Assembly: GCA_024509875.1 (NCBI GenBank)
Contig: JAMPIV010017546.1
Span: 1-64,000, forward strand
Origin: Oreohelix idahoensis
Taxonomy: Eukaryota > Mollusca > Gastropoda > Stylommatophora > Oreohelicidae
Direction: 5' to 3'
DNA length: 64,000 nucleotides
Under the pieces are notes generated by a model, which saw only the letters and a program-made list of their open reading frames with translations, was not told the origin of the DNA and did no database searches. This document shows, in pieces, positions 1 to 10,795 of the stretch; position 1 is the stretch's first letter; each line of letters opens with the position of its first letter. The translations under genes were made by a program, and so were the position numbers.

Positions 1-33
1 AAATATAAAGAAAGAAGAGAAACTTTTTTTACA
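1..33 (+). repeat. 3' tip of the host element's 5' LTR
   Basis: The purine-rich run ending in ...ACA corresponds to the end of the 3' LTR at 16540-16568, with a longer T run here. It is followed directly by a primer-site-like TGGCGACC sequence. Only this tip of the LTR is in the window. Confidence 0.7.
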
Positions 34-1380
34 GTGGCGACCAGATTCCTGGGGTCCAGCTTACGCAGAATTTTGTGTTGAGGAATCACAGTTTACAGCT
101 GAAAAAGAACATTTTTTTTGAACAACAAAAAACACATCAAAACACCAGTAGGGACAAGCCTAATTTATAGGACAGCTATACAGTCGATGTCAGATTGACC
201 TGTATTACCGATAGGATGCTGTATCTAGGTCAGCGCTTGTTGACAGTTTTTTCGCTGTACAGACAGTATTACACAGGACAGTGGTATCAAGTGTAGAAAA
301 TATCTGGAGCAGTATTGTTGACATTTCTCAACGTACAGAAGAATCACAGTGTTGTTGAACATAAAGTGCATAGTTCATCGTTGGATCTTCATATGCTCAA
401 CAGAGAAAAATTGACAGTGTAATAGTTTAAAATTAAATCTATTACTGAATAAAGTGGCAAGTTATTAGTATTAAAATAAACTGTGCCTGCTTTACAACAC
501 TATACCTGCAACACATTCCATTCATGACATAAATTATATTGTATGCTATATGCTATTTATGCTTACATGTTATTTGTTATGTATTAAATTAGTTTATGTT
601 CTGTGTGACTAGTACAAGGTATGCCGAGTGACATTGGTCTGGTACTAGTATTCTATAGGTACACATTTTCTTAATTGGAAATTTGTTAGCAACAATTTGC
701 TGCTATTTCTGTTAGTTGTGATGAGGTGTTCTTTTCTTCGTTGTTTTTTGTTAATAATTTTGTGTTCCTTAGTTTTGTTTGATTTGTTTGTATAATTGTA
801 GGTCTCATCTTTTCTATTTTTGATTTCTTTACACCCTTATGTTTATACACTGTGGCGTTATTTGTCTTGTTATCTTATGGCAGTTATCATCACGGATTCT
901 GTGATCATTTTTTTTTCATTTCTCCTATTTAATTTAATTTGATCTCTGCAAATGTTTTCATATTGTCTTTTCTTGTTTGTCCTTTGTAATTCTTTAGTTG
1001 ACATATGACATAGGAGTTATAGTGGTATACACTGATAGTATAGTACAGATCAGTACTTTATGATTGTTATTGTTATAAAACAAAATGTACAAGACCTTTG
1101 TAAGGCTTGTCTCCCAAAGTGATTGGTAAAGGGAAATATTTTTTCCACAGGTACTCAAGTGATCTTTGATTACATTGAGGTATACAAGACCTTTGTAAGG
1201 CTTGTCCCCACAGTATTTGAGATACAGTTATTGTTGTCCACAGGTACTCAAGTTATCATTGGTTATTATAAACCATACAAGTTTGGACTAAGACTAAGTC
1301 TATGGTATAGACTTGTCTCCCATTAAAGTGAAAAAGGGTAATTTATTTACTTTTTCAGGTTTCTGATTTAAGAAGACAAT
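34..1380 (+). other. Host element primer site and long 5' leader
   Basis: TGGCGACCAGATTCCTGG at 35-52 sits one base after the LTR end, where the minus-strand primer binding site should be; I cannot name the tRNA. The remaining ~1.3 kb is AT-rich and has no convincing open frame. Its last 250 bases (about 1085-1330) hold two to three imperfect ~94-bp repeats that share ACAAGACCTTTGTAAGGCTT and a CCACAGGTACTCAAG block resembling a splice acceptor. It ends at the gag ATG at 1381. Confidence 0.55.
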
Positions 1381-1632
1381 ATGTCTACATTAGATTATTT
1401 CATTGCACAAGGAAAATCTCTTGATAAGACTGGAAAAGACTTAGAACAATGGGCTGTTGCTCAATATGACAAAGCATTAGCTGCAGAAGAGAAAAAAACT
1501 GCTGCTGCTGTTGAAGAAAGAAAAGCTGCTGCTGAGGAAAAAAAAGCTGCGGCTGAGGAGAGAAAACTTCAAATAGAAGAAAAAAAAGCTGCTGCAGAAG
1601 AAAGGAAAGCTCTAGCTGAGAAAAAAGATTAG
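1381..1632 (+). pseudogene. Gag N-terminus of host element (frame 1)
   Basis: Start of Gag, the structural protein that forms the virus-like particle. It opens with an ATG (MSTLDYFIAQGKSLDK) and passes into a highly charged Lys/Glu/Ala coiled coil made of EERKAAAEEKK-like repeats. The frame stops at 1630 straight after an AAAAAA run (1621-1626). The coiled coil continues without a break in the -1 frame, so this is one gag split by a one-base shift. The nested element's homologous gag keeps its coiled coil and core in one frame, which favours a mutation or base-call error over programmed frameshifting. Confidence 0.75.
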
Positions 1633-4171
1633 AAAAAGAAGCTGATACTGCTGCTGAACTTAAGAAATTGCAGATGCAAGTGGAGGAAAGGAGATTTGAG
1701 GCAGAACAGAAGAAATTAGAAGCTGATGCAGAGCAGAAAAAATTAGAAGTTGCTGCAGAACAGAAAAAATTAGAAGTTGCTGCAGAACAGAAAAAATTAG
1801 AAGTTGCTGCTGCTGCAGAACAGAAAAGATTAGATAGAGAAGCTGAAGAGAGAAAAGCAATAAGAGAACATGAGTTTGAATTAGAAAAATTAAAATTGAC
1901 ATGTATGAGTAATGTTAATCAGGCATCTGGTGGTAATGGTAAACCCTTTGTGTACAAGGTCAAGGTACCAGCGTTTAACCCTACCAGTGATGACATAACA
2001 TTTTGGCTTTCTAGATTTGAACGGGCTTGTCGATCTCATAATGTTGACAAATCACAGTATGTGAATCAGTTGTCTGAAAATCTAAAAGGGGAGTCTCTGA
2101 GTAAGTTATATTTTGTTGAAGAGGCCGACAAAGATAATTATGATGCTGTTAGGGCAGCTTTGATAAAGAGATATCAGCTGTCTGAGGAAGGTTACCGTCT
2201 TTTTTTTAAAACAATGAGACCTGAGGTAGGTGTAGAATTCTCAGATTTCATCTCAAAAGCACGAATTACACTTTCACGATGGATTGAATTATCCAAAACA
2301 GAGAAAACATTTGATGGTCTTACGGATTTATTGCTAAGAGACAAGGTCATGTCTTCTGTAAATAAATCATTCCTAGAGTTCTTACATGAGCGTAAACCTG
2401 GTACAATAAAGCAAATGGAAGAATATTGTGACCAGTATGCCACGGCACACCCTGACATGATTCTTAGTAACTCTAACATTAAAGAGAGTATGCCAGTTGC
2501 TTCGGCAACAGAATATAATCAGAATTACTCACACAAATTCCAAGGAGCTAAAAATAAATTTGATAAAAAGGTTAATTGGAATAAGTATCAAAACCAAGAT
2601 AACCACTCAAATCAGGGTTCTTCTTCGAAGAACTGGAATCGGGCTGATAGTCCTCGACACGCGAGGGGTACCCATAATGTTAGAAATTCTCGGAAAGGGA
2701 GTAGCTATAGGAACTACCCAAGTGCTTCATGGAGACAAAAGAAACAATATTACAGGGATACTCAATATAACGAGCATGATGATTATGATCATGAATATTA
2801 TGATTCAAACCCAAAAAGGGGTTGTAACAGAGGCAATAATAATTATAGAGACAATTATAACCGAGGTAGATCACAACACAAAAGACATGGTAAATCGTAT
2901 TACCAGGCTAACTCTGCACAACAGGAGTTCCACGACACCGATAATCAGAATAATGATAAAAAAGACTCCAACAGTGTAGCAAATTCCGCTTTCGATTTTG
3001 CTAGAGCATCTGAGTGTTCGCAATGCAAAACATTATTCGATCCAACCACAGTTTCTACTTTAAGCTGCGGTCACCCACTTCCCGCTCTCCATGCGTCAAT
3101 TGCGCATAATGGAAGGGGTGCTCTTGTCTTTAATAGGGGCCTAATAGATGGTACTCCGGTATCAATTCTTTTCGATTCGGGGTGCACTACCATTGGAGTG
3201 AGGCAATCACTCGTAAATCCTTCTCGAGCTACAGGCAATATAGTCAAATGTGTAACATTTGGTGGCACATTGGAGAAGTACTCCACTGCCATTATCAATA
3301 TTGCTACGCCTTTCTTTACAGGAGAGGTGCAAGCATGTCTCTTGCCGAATCCGATCGCTGATCTTATCATCGGTCGCATTCACGGGGTGAAAGAATGCAC
3401 TCCACAGCAAATTTCTAATTGGGAAAATGTTAATATGCAATCGGCTAATGCAGTAATCACTAGGGCTCAAGCTCTTAATATGCCACAATCTTCATATTCT
3501 GAAGATAATGATGCGCAGATCCGAGATGATCCCTTGGAGATTTCCCACGATTCCTTTATCAAACAGCAGGAAGATGATCCTACTCTAAAGAAATTCTTTA
3601 CTCTGGCAACAAAAGGTGATCCGAATAAGGATACTAATCGTAAATCTTGGATTACGATGAAGAATGGCGTACTTGTACGTATGGTACAAGACTCCGCTAA
3701 GTCCATTCATTCTCAAATCCTTGTGCCTAAAAATATGAGAGTTAAAATCTTACAGCACGCTCATGATTCGCAGTGTGCTGGACATATGGGTTTTTCCCGT
3801 ACTAAAGCTAGAGTTCTTCAATCTTTCTTTTGGCCTGCTGTGAATAAGGACATACGAATCTATTGTCGATCTTGTAAAGTATGTCAAGAGATTAAATCCA
3901 GAGGTCCACGCCATGATGCACCTATTCAGGCTGCAGACATTCCCATTCGGTCATTTCAAAAAATGGCGATAGACATCATTGGTCCATTTAAGATAAAGTC
4001 TGCTAGAGGACACCAATTTATTTTGACGTGTGTTGATATGTGCACACGTTGGCCGGAGGCTGTTCCTCTAAAGAGCATAACTACTGCTGATGTCGCAGAT
4101 GCTCTTTGGTTAATATTTTCTCGTCTGGGGTTTCCAGCAGAAATATTATCCGACCATGGTACCCAACTCAT
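1626..4171 (+). pseudogene. Gag-protease-integrase (N-terminal part) of host element
   Basis: One long frame (first internal ATG at 1668) that continues Gag. Domains in order, numbered from 1668: coiled coil (residues 1-80), Gag core (about 95-270), a low-complexity Asn/Arg/Tyr/Lys-rich basic stretch (about 285-420), an aspartic protease with the DSG motif (SILFDSGCTT, about residue 502), the integrase HHCC zinc finger (about 695-742, ending CRSCKVC), and the integrase core with a first Asp in MAIDIIGPF (about 767) and a second Asp in LSDHGTQ (about 828). The frame then runs into the nested LTR at 4172, so the third catalytic residue (Glu) is absent. I see no clear CCHC knuckle before the protease. 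Protease and integrase precede RT, as in Gmr1-type elements. Confidence 0.85.
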
Positions 4172-6105
4172 TGTAGTGAAATCTGTGGGAACAAACGCTT
4201 AATTCCACAGCACGTTCAATTTGCATACCGAAGTAAGGGCCTAAACGATTTGCCGCGGTTTAACATTATACACTTTTGCTAGCGTTGGCTTTGAGATTTA
4301 AATATTTTCTTGTGCCAGAAATGCGATACCATGAATGGCGTTTGAATTTTTCTCGACCCGCGTTCTGGACATATATTCACACGCTGGTTTTAGCAGACGA
4401 TATATATACACACACGCAATGTGACGTGGCGCCGTAAGGTTAACGTCCGATAAGGTAGTTTAAAATAAAAGGAAAAATTAAGGTTAACGTCCTATTGGTT
4501 TTTGAAAATGCCGTACTGAATTAAATAGGAGAGGGGAAGGAGTCCTTAATTTGAATATTTGAGGTCAGTTTTATTTGAAAAGGAACGCTATTCATTAAAC
4601 AGTCTCTGATTGGCTGTAGTGTACTAGACTAAACGGTTGTATAAAACCAATTAGTATTGGGTATAGGGGGCCACTAGATGAAAAATTTCTTACACTAAAG
4701 ACGTTGTTGTTAGAGACAAGGCAAGAGTACTGTCTTGGTTGCTAATTCTGCATAGCAGCTATCTGTATCGCCCTATTCAACAACCTAGTGTATAAAGTTT
4801 CTTTGATTGCGGTAAATATTGAAACCTTTATATTAACATTTATATTGTCATTTTTATCATTATTATGTATGCATTATTGAATTTGTATGAACCTTAAAGG
4901 GGAAACATTTATCTGGAGGGAAGGCAACATCACTCTGTGTTGTTTCACAGCGTTGTTAGGAACTGTATTAACCTGGTATAGAAAAGCCAGACAGGCTTTC
5001 GGCCATATGGGGAGAAAAGAAAATTTAATATTTATGATGAAAAGAAAAATGTTGTGTTATGACATAAGACCAGGAAGATCACTGGCCGTCTTCTTCAGCA
5101 AGTCACCGTGATTGTACATGACTTGATAGTATTAATGTAAAATGTTTCCTTTATCAAGGAAAATGTCAAACGGTGGTTTGAAAGTTATTTATCCAGAAGG
5201 GGGGGTACCAACCAAATTGAGAACGTTAACTAATTGTTTAGTTACCATACTGATGTCTGATGATATTGCCATGTTAGAATAATGAAAGAGAGAGATTATT
5301 AGATGCTGAGTGGGACACATTTGTATTGTTCCAGAGTTTCATCTACGAGTGAAAGTGAGCCCAGGTGACCTAACACCTGTCCTTAAAGTATGCAGTGAGG
5401 CCTAACTACTGAGTGCCTACACAGTGATTCACCTATAGAAGCAGAAGCGTGTCTTGGCAGTGGATGCTGGCGTTTTATACATACTTCAACCAGCCTGGTT
5501 CCAGAGACCTCAGATAAGACTTGTCTGGGAAATTGATATCACAAACACTCCACTCTCTCAGTTTTCACTAGAGTATCAGACAGTGAGGAACAAAAAACGT
5601 TCAATAAACTTGTACCCTTTTCTAGGAGCAAGAAATACTTGACATTTTCCCAGCTTGAAACATATAAATAATTGTGGGCTAACACCGACTCAATGACAGT
5701 TGTAAAATAATTGGTTGTAAATAATTTCATTATCATGTTGAGTTGATTATTCCTGTGTCAGAAGAATAACTAGATACAGGAAAATAAATTATACAAAAAT
5801 AAGTTACATTCCAAACTTTACTCAGTGACTTGTTTAATCATTGTTTATTAGTAATAGGTGTAGTTGTTGTCTTGTTCATACTTTTCATCACATTGCATAT
5901 ACCCTAGACACTTGCTAGACAACATACACACACCAATACACTTCAGTAGGGGAAGATATATAATCGGGTGAGGTCGTGGTGGAAGCAGACAAGTACCCTG
6001 TAAACTTATTTGTATTTAATAAACCTCAGGGACTTGCATAGCTGACCCCATACCAGATACCATTACTATAATATTGTAACCAATAAGAACAACTAATTCA
6101 CCACA
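4172..6105 (+). repeat. 5' LTR of nested element
   Basis: Starts TGTAGTG and probably ends CACCACA, imperfect inverted termini of the TG...CA type. It is repeated at 10796-12708. It contains a TATA-like TATAAAA at 4640 and a polyadenylation signal AATAAA at 6018. The short frames inside it (for example 4887-5111) are not conserved open frames: the same stretch in the other LTR carries an indel. I treat it as non-coding. Confidence 0.88.
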
Positions 6106-6110
6106 TTAAT

Positions 6111-6129
6111 TGGGACGCTCTTCCGGGAT
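6111..6129 (+). promoter_or_regulatory. Primer binding site, tRNA-Pro-like (nested element)
   Basis: TGGGACGCTCTTCCGGGAT lies 5 bases after the inferred LTR end. It resembles the complement of a tRNA-Pro 3' end (the primer site type of many gammaretroviruses, TGGGGGCTCGTCCGGGAT) with a few differences. The third element has a closer version at 63376. Confidence 0.6.
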
Positions 6130-6300
6130 TTAAAGGTTCTTAGTACCCTACTTTAAGTGAGTCACTAGTCCCAGTATTTGTAAAATATAATAGTAAAAAT
6201 AATTTGAGAGTGGTTTGAGATATCATTGCCCTTTGTCTTGTGTTTAGAGTTGATTAATTAGTTAAGGTAGTGGATAGTATTTCATATTGTTAACTATAAC

Positions 6301-7296
6301 ATGGCGGATATGGCCAAATACAGATCTGCTGCTGTGCAGACTGCAAAGGAAATGAATTTAGATGGGCAAGCTCTGATTCAGTATGTGACATCAGAGTGCG
6401 ATAAGTATATGGAAAGGGAAGATAAGAGATTAGCTGAGGAGAAGAGAATTATGTTAGAGGATGCTAGGGAGCTTAAGAAATTAGAGGCTGATAGGGAGGC
6501 TGAGATCAAGAGGCTGCAGTTGGAGGAGAAGAAGCTTGAGGCTGAGGCCAGGAAAGAAGAAAAGAGGTTGGAGGCTGAGAAAGAAGAGAAACGGTTACAA
6601 AGGGAACATGAGTTGCGACTAAGGGAGATGGAGTTACAAGGCCATGCTCCTGATAATGGAAGTAGCTCATCCACCTCCGACTCTGCTGCAAGCCAGGTCG
6701 CCTCAACATCAGCCATGGGGTTTCATTTGGACCCCTTTGTAGAAAAAGAGGATGATATTGAATCATTCCTCTCTAGATTTGAGGCATTAGCTACTATGTA
6801 TGGGCTAGAGAAAGAGAGATGGAGTATGAAGGTATCTCAGGGGCTTAGGGGAACCTCTTATGAGGTCTTCGCCAAACTGAGCAAGGATGATCAGGATGAC
6901 TACGACATTCTTAAGCAAGCTCTTCTAGTTAGATATGAGAAAAACAGTGAATTTTACAGAAAGAAATTTAGGGATGCAAAACTGTTGACTGGAGAGACTT
7001 ACCACCAGTTCTCTGCTCGCCTGGAGACATACCTGGAGAAATGGACTGCTCTGGGGAAAACCCAAGATTTAAAGGAAATGATTATGACTGAGCAGTTAAG
7101 AGAGTCCATGGCTCCAGACCTGAGAAAATTTCTCACGGAACAGGGTGCTGAGAGGCTGGGGGAGATCTTAAATGTGGCTGAGAGATATCAGGCAGCCCAG
7201 TCTGAGATAGCAAGTTTAAAGAAGAAGCCTATAGACCATAATAAAGCTCCACAAAACCAAAATCAACCTAAATTTGAGCACAGAGATAAAATTTAA
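6301..7296 (+). CDS. Gag of nested element
   Basis: 331-residue frame from an ATG (MADMAKYRSAAVQ). Residues 35-115 form a charged Leu/Glu/Lys/Arg coiled coil (heptad-like KKLEADREAE...). Residues 140-310 form a Gag core of the retrotransposon type (FHLDPFVEKEDDIESFLSRFE and following helices). The N-terminus is clearly related to the gag starting at 63652 (shared ALIQYVT..DK) and more distantly to the host gag. The frame ends just before the zinc knuckle, which continues in another frame from about 7274, so a frameshift separates capsid from nucleocapsid. Product: the structural protein of the particle. Confidence 0.85.
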   Translation: MADMAKYRSAAVQTAKEMNLDGQALIQYVTSECDKYMEREDKRLAEEKRIMLEDARELKKLEADREAEIKRLQLEEKKLEAEARKEEKRLEAEKEEKRLQREHELRLREMELQGHAPDNGSSSSTSDSAASQVASTSAMGFHLDPFVEKEDDIESFLSRFEALATMYGLEKERWSMKVSQGLRGTSYEVFAKLSKDDQDDYDILKQALLVRYEKNSEFYRKKFRDAKLLTGETYHQFSARLETYLEKWTALGKTQDLKEMIMTEQLRESMAPDLRKFLTEQGAERLGEILNVAERYQAAQSEIASLKKKPIDHNKAPQNQNQPKFEHRDKI

Positions 7297-7741
7297 CAAG
7301 GGTAAAGCCTATTATGATAAAGCCAAGTTTGACCAACGAGATAGAAACTCGCAATTGAATGATAAGAAACATTTTCCTCAGGGAAATAAATGGTGTAAGT
7401 GGTGCAAGAAAAATAATCATGACACCACAATGTGTACTCGAAAACCTCCTAACTTTGCTGCAATGAAAATGGGGAGAAAGGGACAAAAGGTTAAACCTGT
7501 TGGACAGCAGGAACCTTACCACCCCCCAGTGTGTGAGGATGTTGTATGTAATGGTGTCATCATTAGGTGCCTTTACGATACAGGTTTAGATTATGACTCA
7601 GTCGTGAGCTCTCACCTGGTGCGAGCAGATCAATACACCACAGAAACAGTGGAGATCCAAGCCGCAACCAAGGACGTAGCAACCATGACACTTCCCATTG
7701 CTAGAATCTGTGTAAAAAAACTCGCTATGTGGAAGGAGTAA
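7274..7741 (+). pseudogene. Nucleocapsid zinc knuckle and aspartic protease of nested element
   Basis: Overlaps the gag end by 23 bases in a different frame. It contains a CX2CX4HX4C zinc knuckle (CKWCKKNNHDTTMC, about residue 40) that would bind RNA in the particle, then a retropepsin-type protease with the DTG triad (CLYDTGLDYDSVVSS, about residue 100). The frame is lost after an A7 run at 7716-7722 and continues in the frame of 7729-8823. The entry to this frame has only a non-ATG start, consistent with it being part of a Gag-Pol read-through or a broken single frame. Confidence 0.75.
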
Positions 7742-8235
7742 TCAAGGCAGCCGTGATAAACGAACCCATCTATCCTCTGATATTGGGGTGTCGTTATGTA
7801 TTCTTGGGGAATCCCAGGAAACCTGTGATCATGGCAACAGTGCAGACCAGGTCACAGTCACGAAAGGAGGAGGATGAACCCATAAATACTCATCCAGAGG
7901 AGATGAGGAAGGCACAGGCGGAAGATAGGTCACTCAACCCGTGCTTTAAGAAATTACCTAAGTGCCATACACCTCCTACGAAAGGAGACTACTATATGAA
8001 AAACAAACTGTTGTATAGGAAGGCTGGAACTGGATCCAATGGTCACGGACAGCTGGTCCTTCCAAAGGCATATAGGGCAGATGTAATAAGGAGATTACAT
8101 GTTGGAAAAGATGGCGACCACGAGAAAGTAGGTACCATCTGCCAAAAAGTTGCTCGAAAATACTATTGGCCCGACATAAATGTCGACATTGAGAATTTTG
8201 TAGAAGCATGTGGCATATTGCATGAGGGAACACCC
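7729..8235 (+). pseudogene. Protease C-terminus and integrase zinc finger of nested element
   Basis: The frame begins with the end of the protease domain (INEPIYPLILGCRYVF), then a linker, then the integrase N-terminal zinc-binding domain at about 8040-8230 (VIRRLHVGKDGDHE ... KYYWPDINVDIENFVEACGILHEG). The first Cys of the CX2C pair is present (EAC) but the second is not seen in this frame, so the finger is probably damaged. The catalytic integrase core does not follow; coding similarity stops at about 8235. Confidence 0.7.
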
Positions 8236-8631
8236 ACAAGTGGGAAAAATAATAATCAGGACCTAGAAACGCCACGGAGCAAACTTAGGCCTGACAATAG
8301 AATTAAAAATGTAGACAAAGTGGAATGGGAACCCCCTTTTCACACCCAGTCTTCACTTGAATGTGTTAACATGGCCACTATGAATAGAGTACAAAGAGTA
8401 ATTCTACCCCAGAATAAGCCGACAATTCCTCGGTCGGAATTATGTGAACTGGAGGAAGAAAATGTAGAGAGGAGATCTCTCACCAAGAATTTTAAGTGGG
8501 GAGAAAAACCCCAGAAAAGAATTGGTAGTGGACGATTTGTAAGGCATGATACAAGGCAAAAACGTCCTCATTACAAGGCTTCCAATGTTAAGGACCTGAC
8601 ATGTGCTATGAAAAATAAATTTGTAAATTTT
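8236..8631 (+). other. Unidentified open spacer where the integrase core should be
   Basis: The reading frame stays open for about 130 codons but shows none of the integrase D,D,E motifs and resembles no family I recognise (includes HTQSSLECVNMATMNRVQ and ELCELEEENVERRSLTKN). In a complete element about 200 residues of integrase core would sit here. It could be captured sequence, a rearranged remnant, or a fast-evolving region. Confidence 0.5.
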
Positions 8632-8808
8632 AAAGTCCATTGGAACTTTACCCGGAATGGCACCGGTAACCCTATTTGGGAGGCCAATAAAAAGTCCATT
8701 GGAACTTCACCCGGAATGGCACCGATAACCCTATTTGGGAGGCCAATAAAAAGTTCATTAAAAATTCGACCAGAATGGCACCGGAAACCCTATTTGGGAG
8801 GCCATGAA
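8632..8808 (+). repeat. 59-bp tandem triplication inside the nested pol region
   Basis: Three copies of a 59-bp unit containing GGAATGGCACCGG and CCTATTTGGGAGGCCA. Copies 1 and 2 are nearly identical and copy 3 is more diverged. Because 59 is not a multiple of 3, each copy is read in a different frame; the frame happens to stay open until 8823. Confidence 0.85.
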
Positions 8809-8825
8809 AAGATCCATATGTAACC

Positions 8826-9692
8826 TTGTTAAGGACATGGACTGATGAGAAGGCAGAAGAAACTGTTACCTCATCTTATAACTATGTGAACGAACTGACC
8901 ACTCGTCTTAAAACTGGATGGAAACTGGCAAATGACAATCTCAGACAAGCCAGGAAGAAACATGCTGCTTACTTTAACAAGAAAGCTAAGGATAGAGAGC
9001 TTAATGTGGGAGAGAAGGTGCTCCTTCTTCTACCCGGCAGCAGTAACAAGTTACAAATTGGATGGCAAGGGCCATACACTGTTCTAGAAAGGATATCTAG
9101 AACTAATTATAAAATCGACAAAAAAGGTAAGGAGAAAATTTATCACGTGAATCTCCTAAAGCAATACCTGGAAAGAGAGATCCAGGATGAGACACATCTC
9201 ATGACCTTGTCGATAGCCACAGGAATGAAAAAGGAACCACTCGCCTCTCACGAGTATCCCTTAAAAACAGAGGAAACACAGGCACAGGTGAAGATCAGTA
9301 AGCACCTGACTAAAGCCCAGAGGGAGCAGGTTCAAAAGGTTCTGGTTGAACATACAGACGTGCTAACGGATAAGCCGGGGCATACCAATCTATTAGAGTA
9401 TGACATGAAAGTAATAGACCCAACACCCATCTGTATGAAGGCCTATTCCATTCCTTTCGCTAAGGAGAAAGCTTTGAAGGAGGAAATTGAGTATCTGTTA
9501 AAGGAAGGAATCATTTCTCACAGTGAATCTCCTTACAGTTCCAGTGTGGTTTTACTAAGGAAACCTTCTGGAGAACACCGTCTGTGTATAGATTTCAGAA
9601 AACTGAATGCTGTCACAGAAAATCAGGTGGATCCATTGCCGGATACCAATCAGCTGTTTGCCAGGCTGAATAAGGCAAAATATTTTTTCTAA
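8826..9692 (+). pseudogene. Integrase C-terminus (GPY/F) and RT N-terminus of nested element
   Basis: Residues 1-120 are the integrase C-terminal region: a helical segment (SSYNYVNELTTRLK), the basic AAYFNKKAKDRELNVGEKVLLLLPG stretch (given here in two parts: AAYFNKKAKDR, ELNVGEKVLLLLPG), and the GPY/F-type WQGPYTVLERIS followed by YHVNLLKQY. Residues 150-288 are the start of RT (VLTDKPGHTN, then LKEGIISHSESPYSSSVVLLRKPSG and RLCIDFRKLNAVT). The frame breaks at a T6 run (9683-9688) just before the RT KVDLSKGY motif. Integrase tail therefore precedes RT without an intervening RNase H. Confidence 0.85.
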
Positions 9693-9823
9693 GGTGGATC
9701 TGAGCAAAGGCTATTACCAAATTCCAGTGAAGCCTGAGGTTCGACCTTATCTGGCATTTAGCACCTCGGAAGGCCATTATGAATTCAACATGTTACCATT
9801 TGGCTTGAAAAAACGCCCCGAGT
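9693..9823 (+). pseudogene. RT middle segment of nested element (frame-shifted piece)
   Basis: Between two frameshifts the sequence still encodes conserved RT motifs: the first catalytic Asp in KVDLSKGYYQIPV and the FNMLPFGL motif. The second break lies in an A6 run near 9809-9814, after which RT continues in the 9824 frame. This piece is too short to stand alone and belongs to the same RT domain. Confidence 0.75.
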
Positions 9824-10726
9824 GTGTTTTCCAGAATGATGCGCAAGTTATTGGATCCCCTGAATAACCCATGTATAACCAATTTCATGGACGACATTCT
9901 TATTGCTACTGAGACATTCGAAGAACACATAAACTCTCTGAATATGCTATTTGATAGGCTCAGGGAAGCAAATTTGACGGCTAGACCAACCAAATGTAGT
10001 GTGGGGTGTAAAGAACTCGAATTCTTGGGACACACAGTGTATCAGGGAAACATGACCCCTGACCCCAAGAACCTGGAGAAATTACAAAACGCACCGAGGC
10101 CACAAACCAAAAAAGATGTGAGGTCTTTTGTATCTTTATGTGGATTTTATCAAAAATACATAAAGAACTTTAACTCTATTTGTGCACCGCTGACAGACTT
10201 AACTAGAAAAGGTCAACCTGAAAAAATCATTTGGTCAGCGCAGTGTGAATTGGCATACCAAGAGTTAAAAGATAAACTCACTAGCAAGCCGATATTGAAA
10301 TTGCCTGATCTAAGTCAGGAATTTGTGGTGAGAACGGATGCGAGTAACATAGGATTAGGGGCCACTTTGTTACAGAGGTCCACCTCACAGGATGGAGAAC
10401 TGAACCCAGTTGCTTACGCTAGCCGCAAGTTAAACAAAGCAGAAAAAAATTACTCAACAAGTGAAAAAGAGTGTTTAGCATTGATCTGGGCCATAAAAAA
10501 GTTCCAAATTTATCTTTATGGTAGGTCATTTGTGGTGCAAACAGATCACCAGCCTTTAGTGTTCTTATCTCAGGCCAAGCATGAAAATGCACGTTTATTA
10601 AGGTGGTCTTTATTGATCCAACCTTATACATTTTCCATCGAATATATACCCGGTTCGGAAAACGTGGGAGCGGATTTCCTGAGTAGACATCCTTGTGAGG
10701 CAAAGCAGGAAAAGCCTAGGGAATAG
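9824..10726 (+). pseudogene. RT palm/thumb and RNase H of nested element
   Basis: 300-residue frame. It carries the RT catalytic FMDD box (residues about 20-23), FLGHTV, and the connection region ending in FYQKYIKNF. The RNase H domain follows at about residue 165-290 with its acidic residues (VVRTDASNIGLG, SEKECLALIWAI, QTDHQPLVFL) and ends GSENVGADFLSRHP. The stop comes 70 bases before the 3' LTR, and nothing follows RNase H except the purine tract. This confirms that integrase is not downstream as in canonical Ty3/gypsy. Confidence 0.88.
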
Positions 10727-10782
10727 TACTTTATTTACGCTAATTGTCTCACAGATAATAACTCGCAGTGAATGCATGTTTT

Positions 10783-10795
10783 AGGAAGGGAGGTA
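10783..10795 (+). promoter_or_regulatory. Polypurine tract of nested element
   Basis: AGGAAGGGAGGTA lies immediately upstream of the 3' LTR start (TGTAGTG at 10796). This is the expected plus-strand priming site. Confidence 0.75.

Noticed and set aside
4887..5736. Small frames inside the nested element's LTR
   Set aside because: Not kept in the second LTR copy, where indels break them; LTR sequence is non-coding here.
10727..10795. Envelope gene in the nested element
   Set aside because: Only 69 bases separate RNase H from the 3' LTR; the host element likewise has only about 390 non-coding bases, so neither has room for one.
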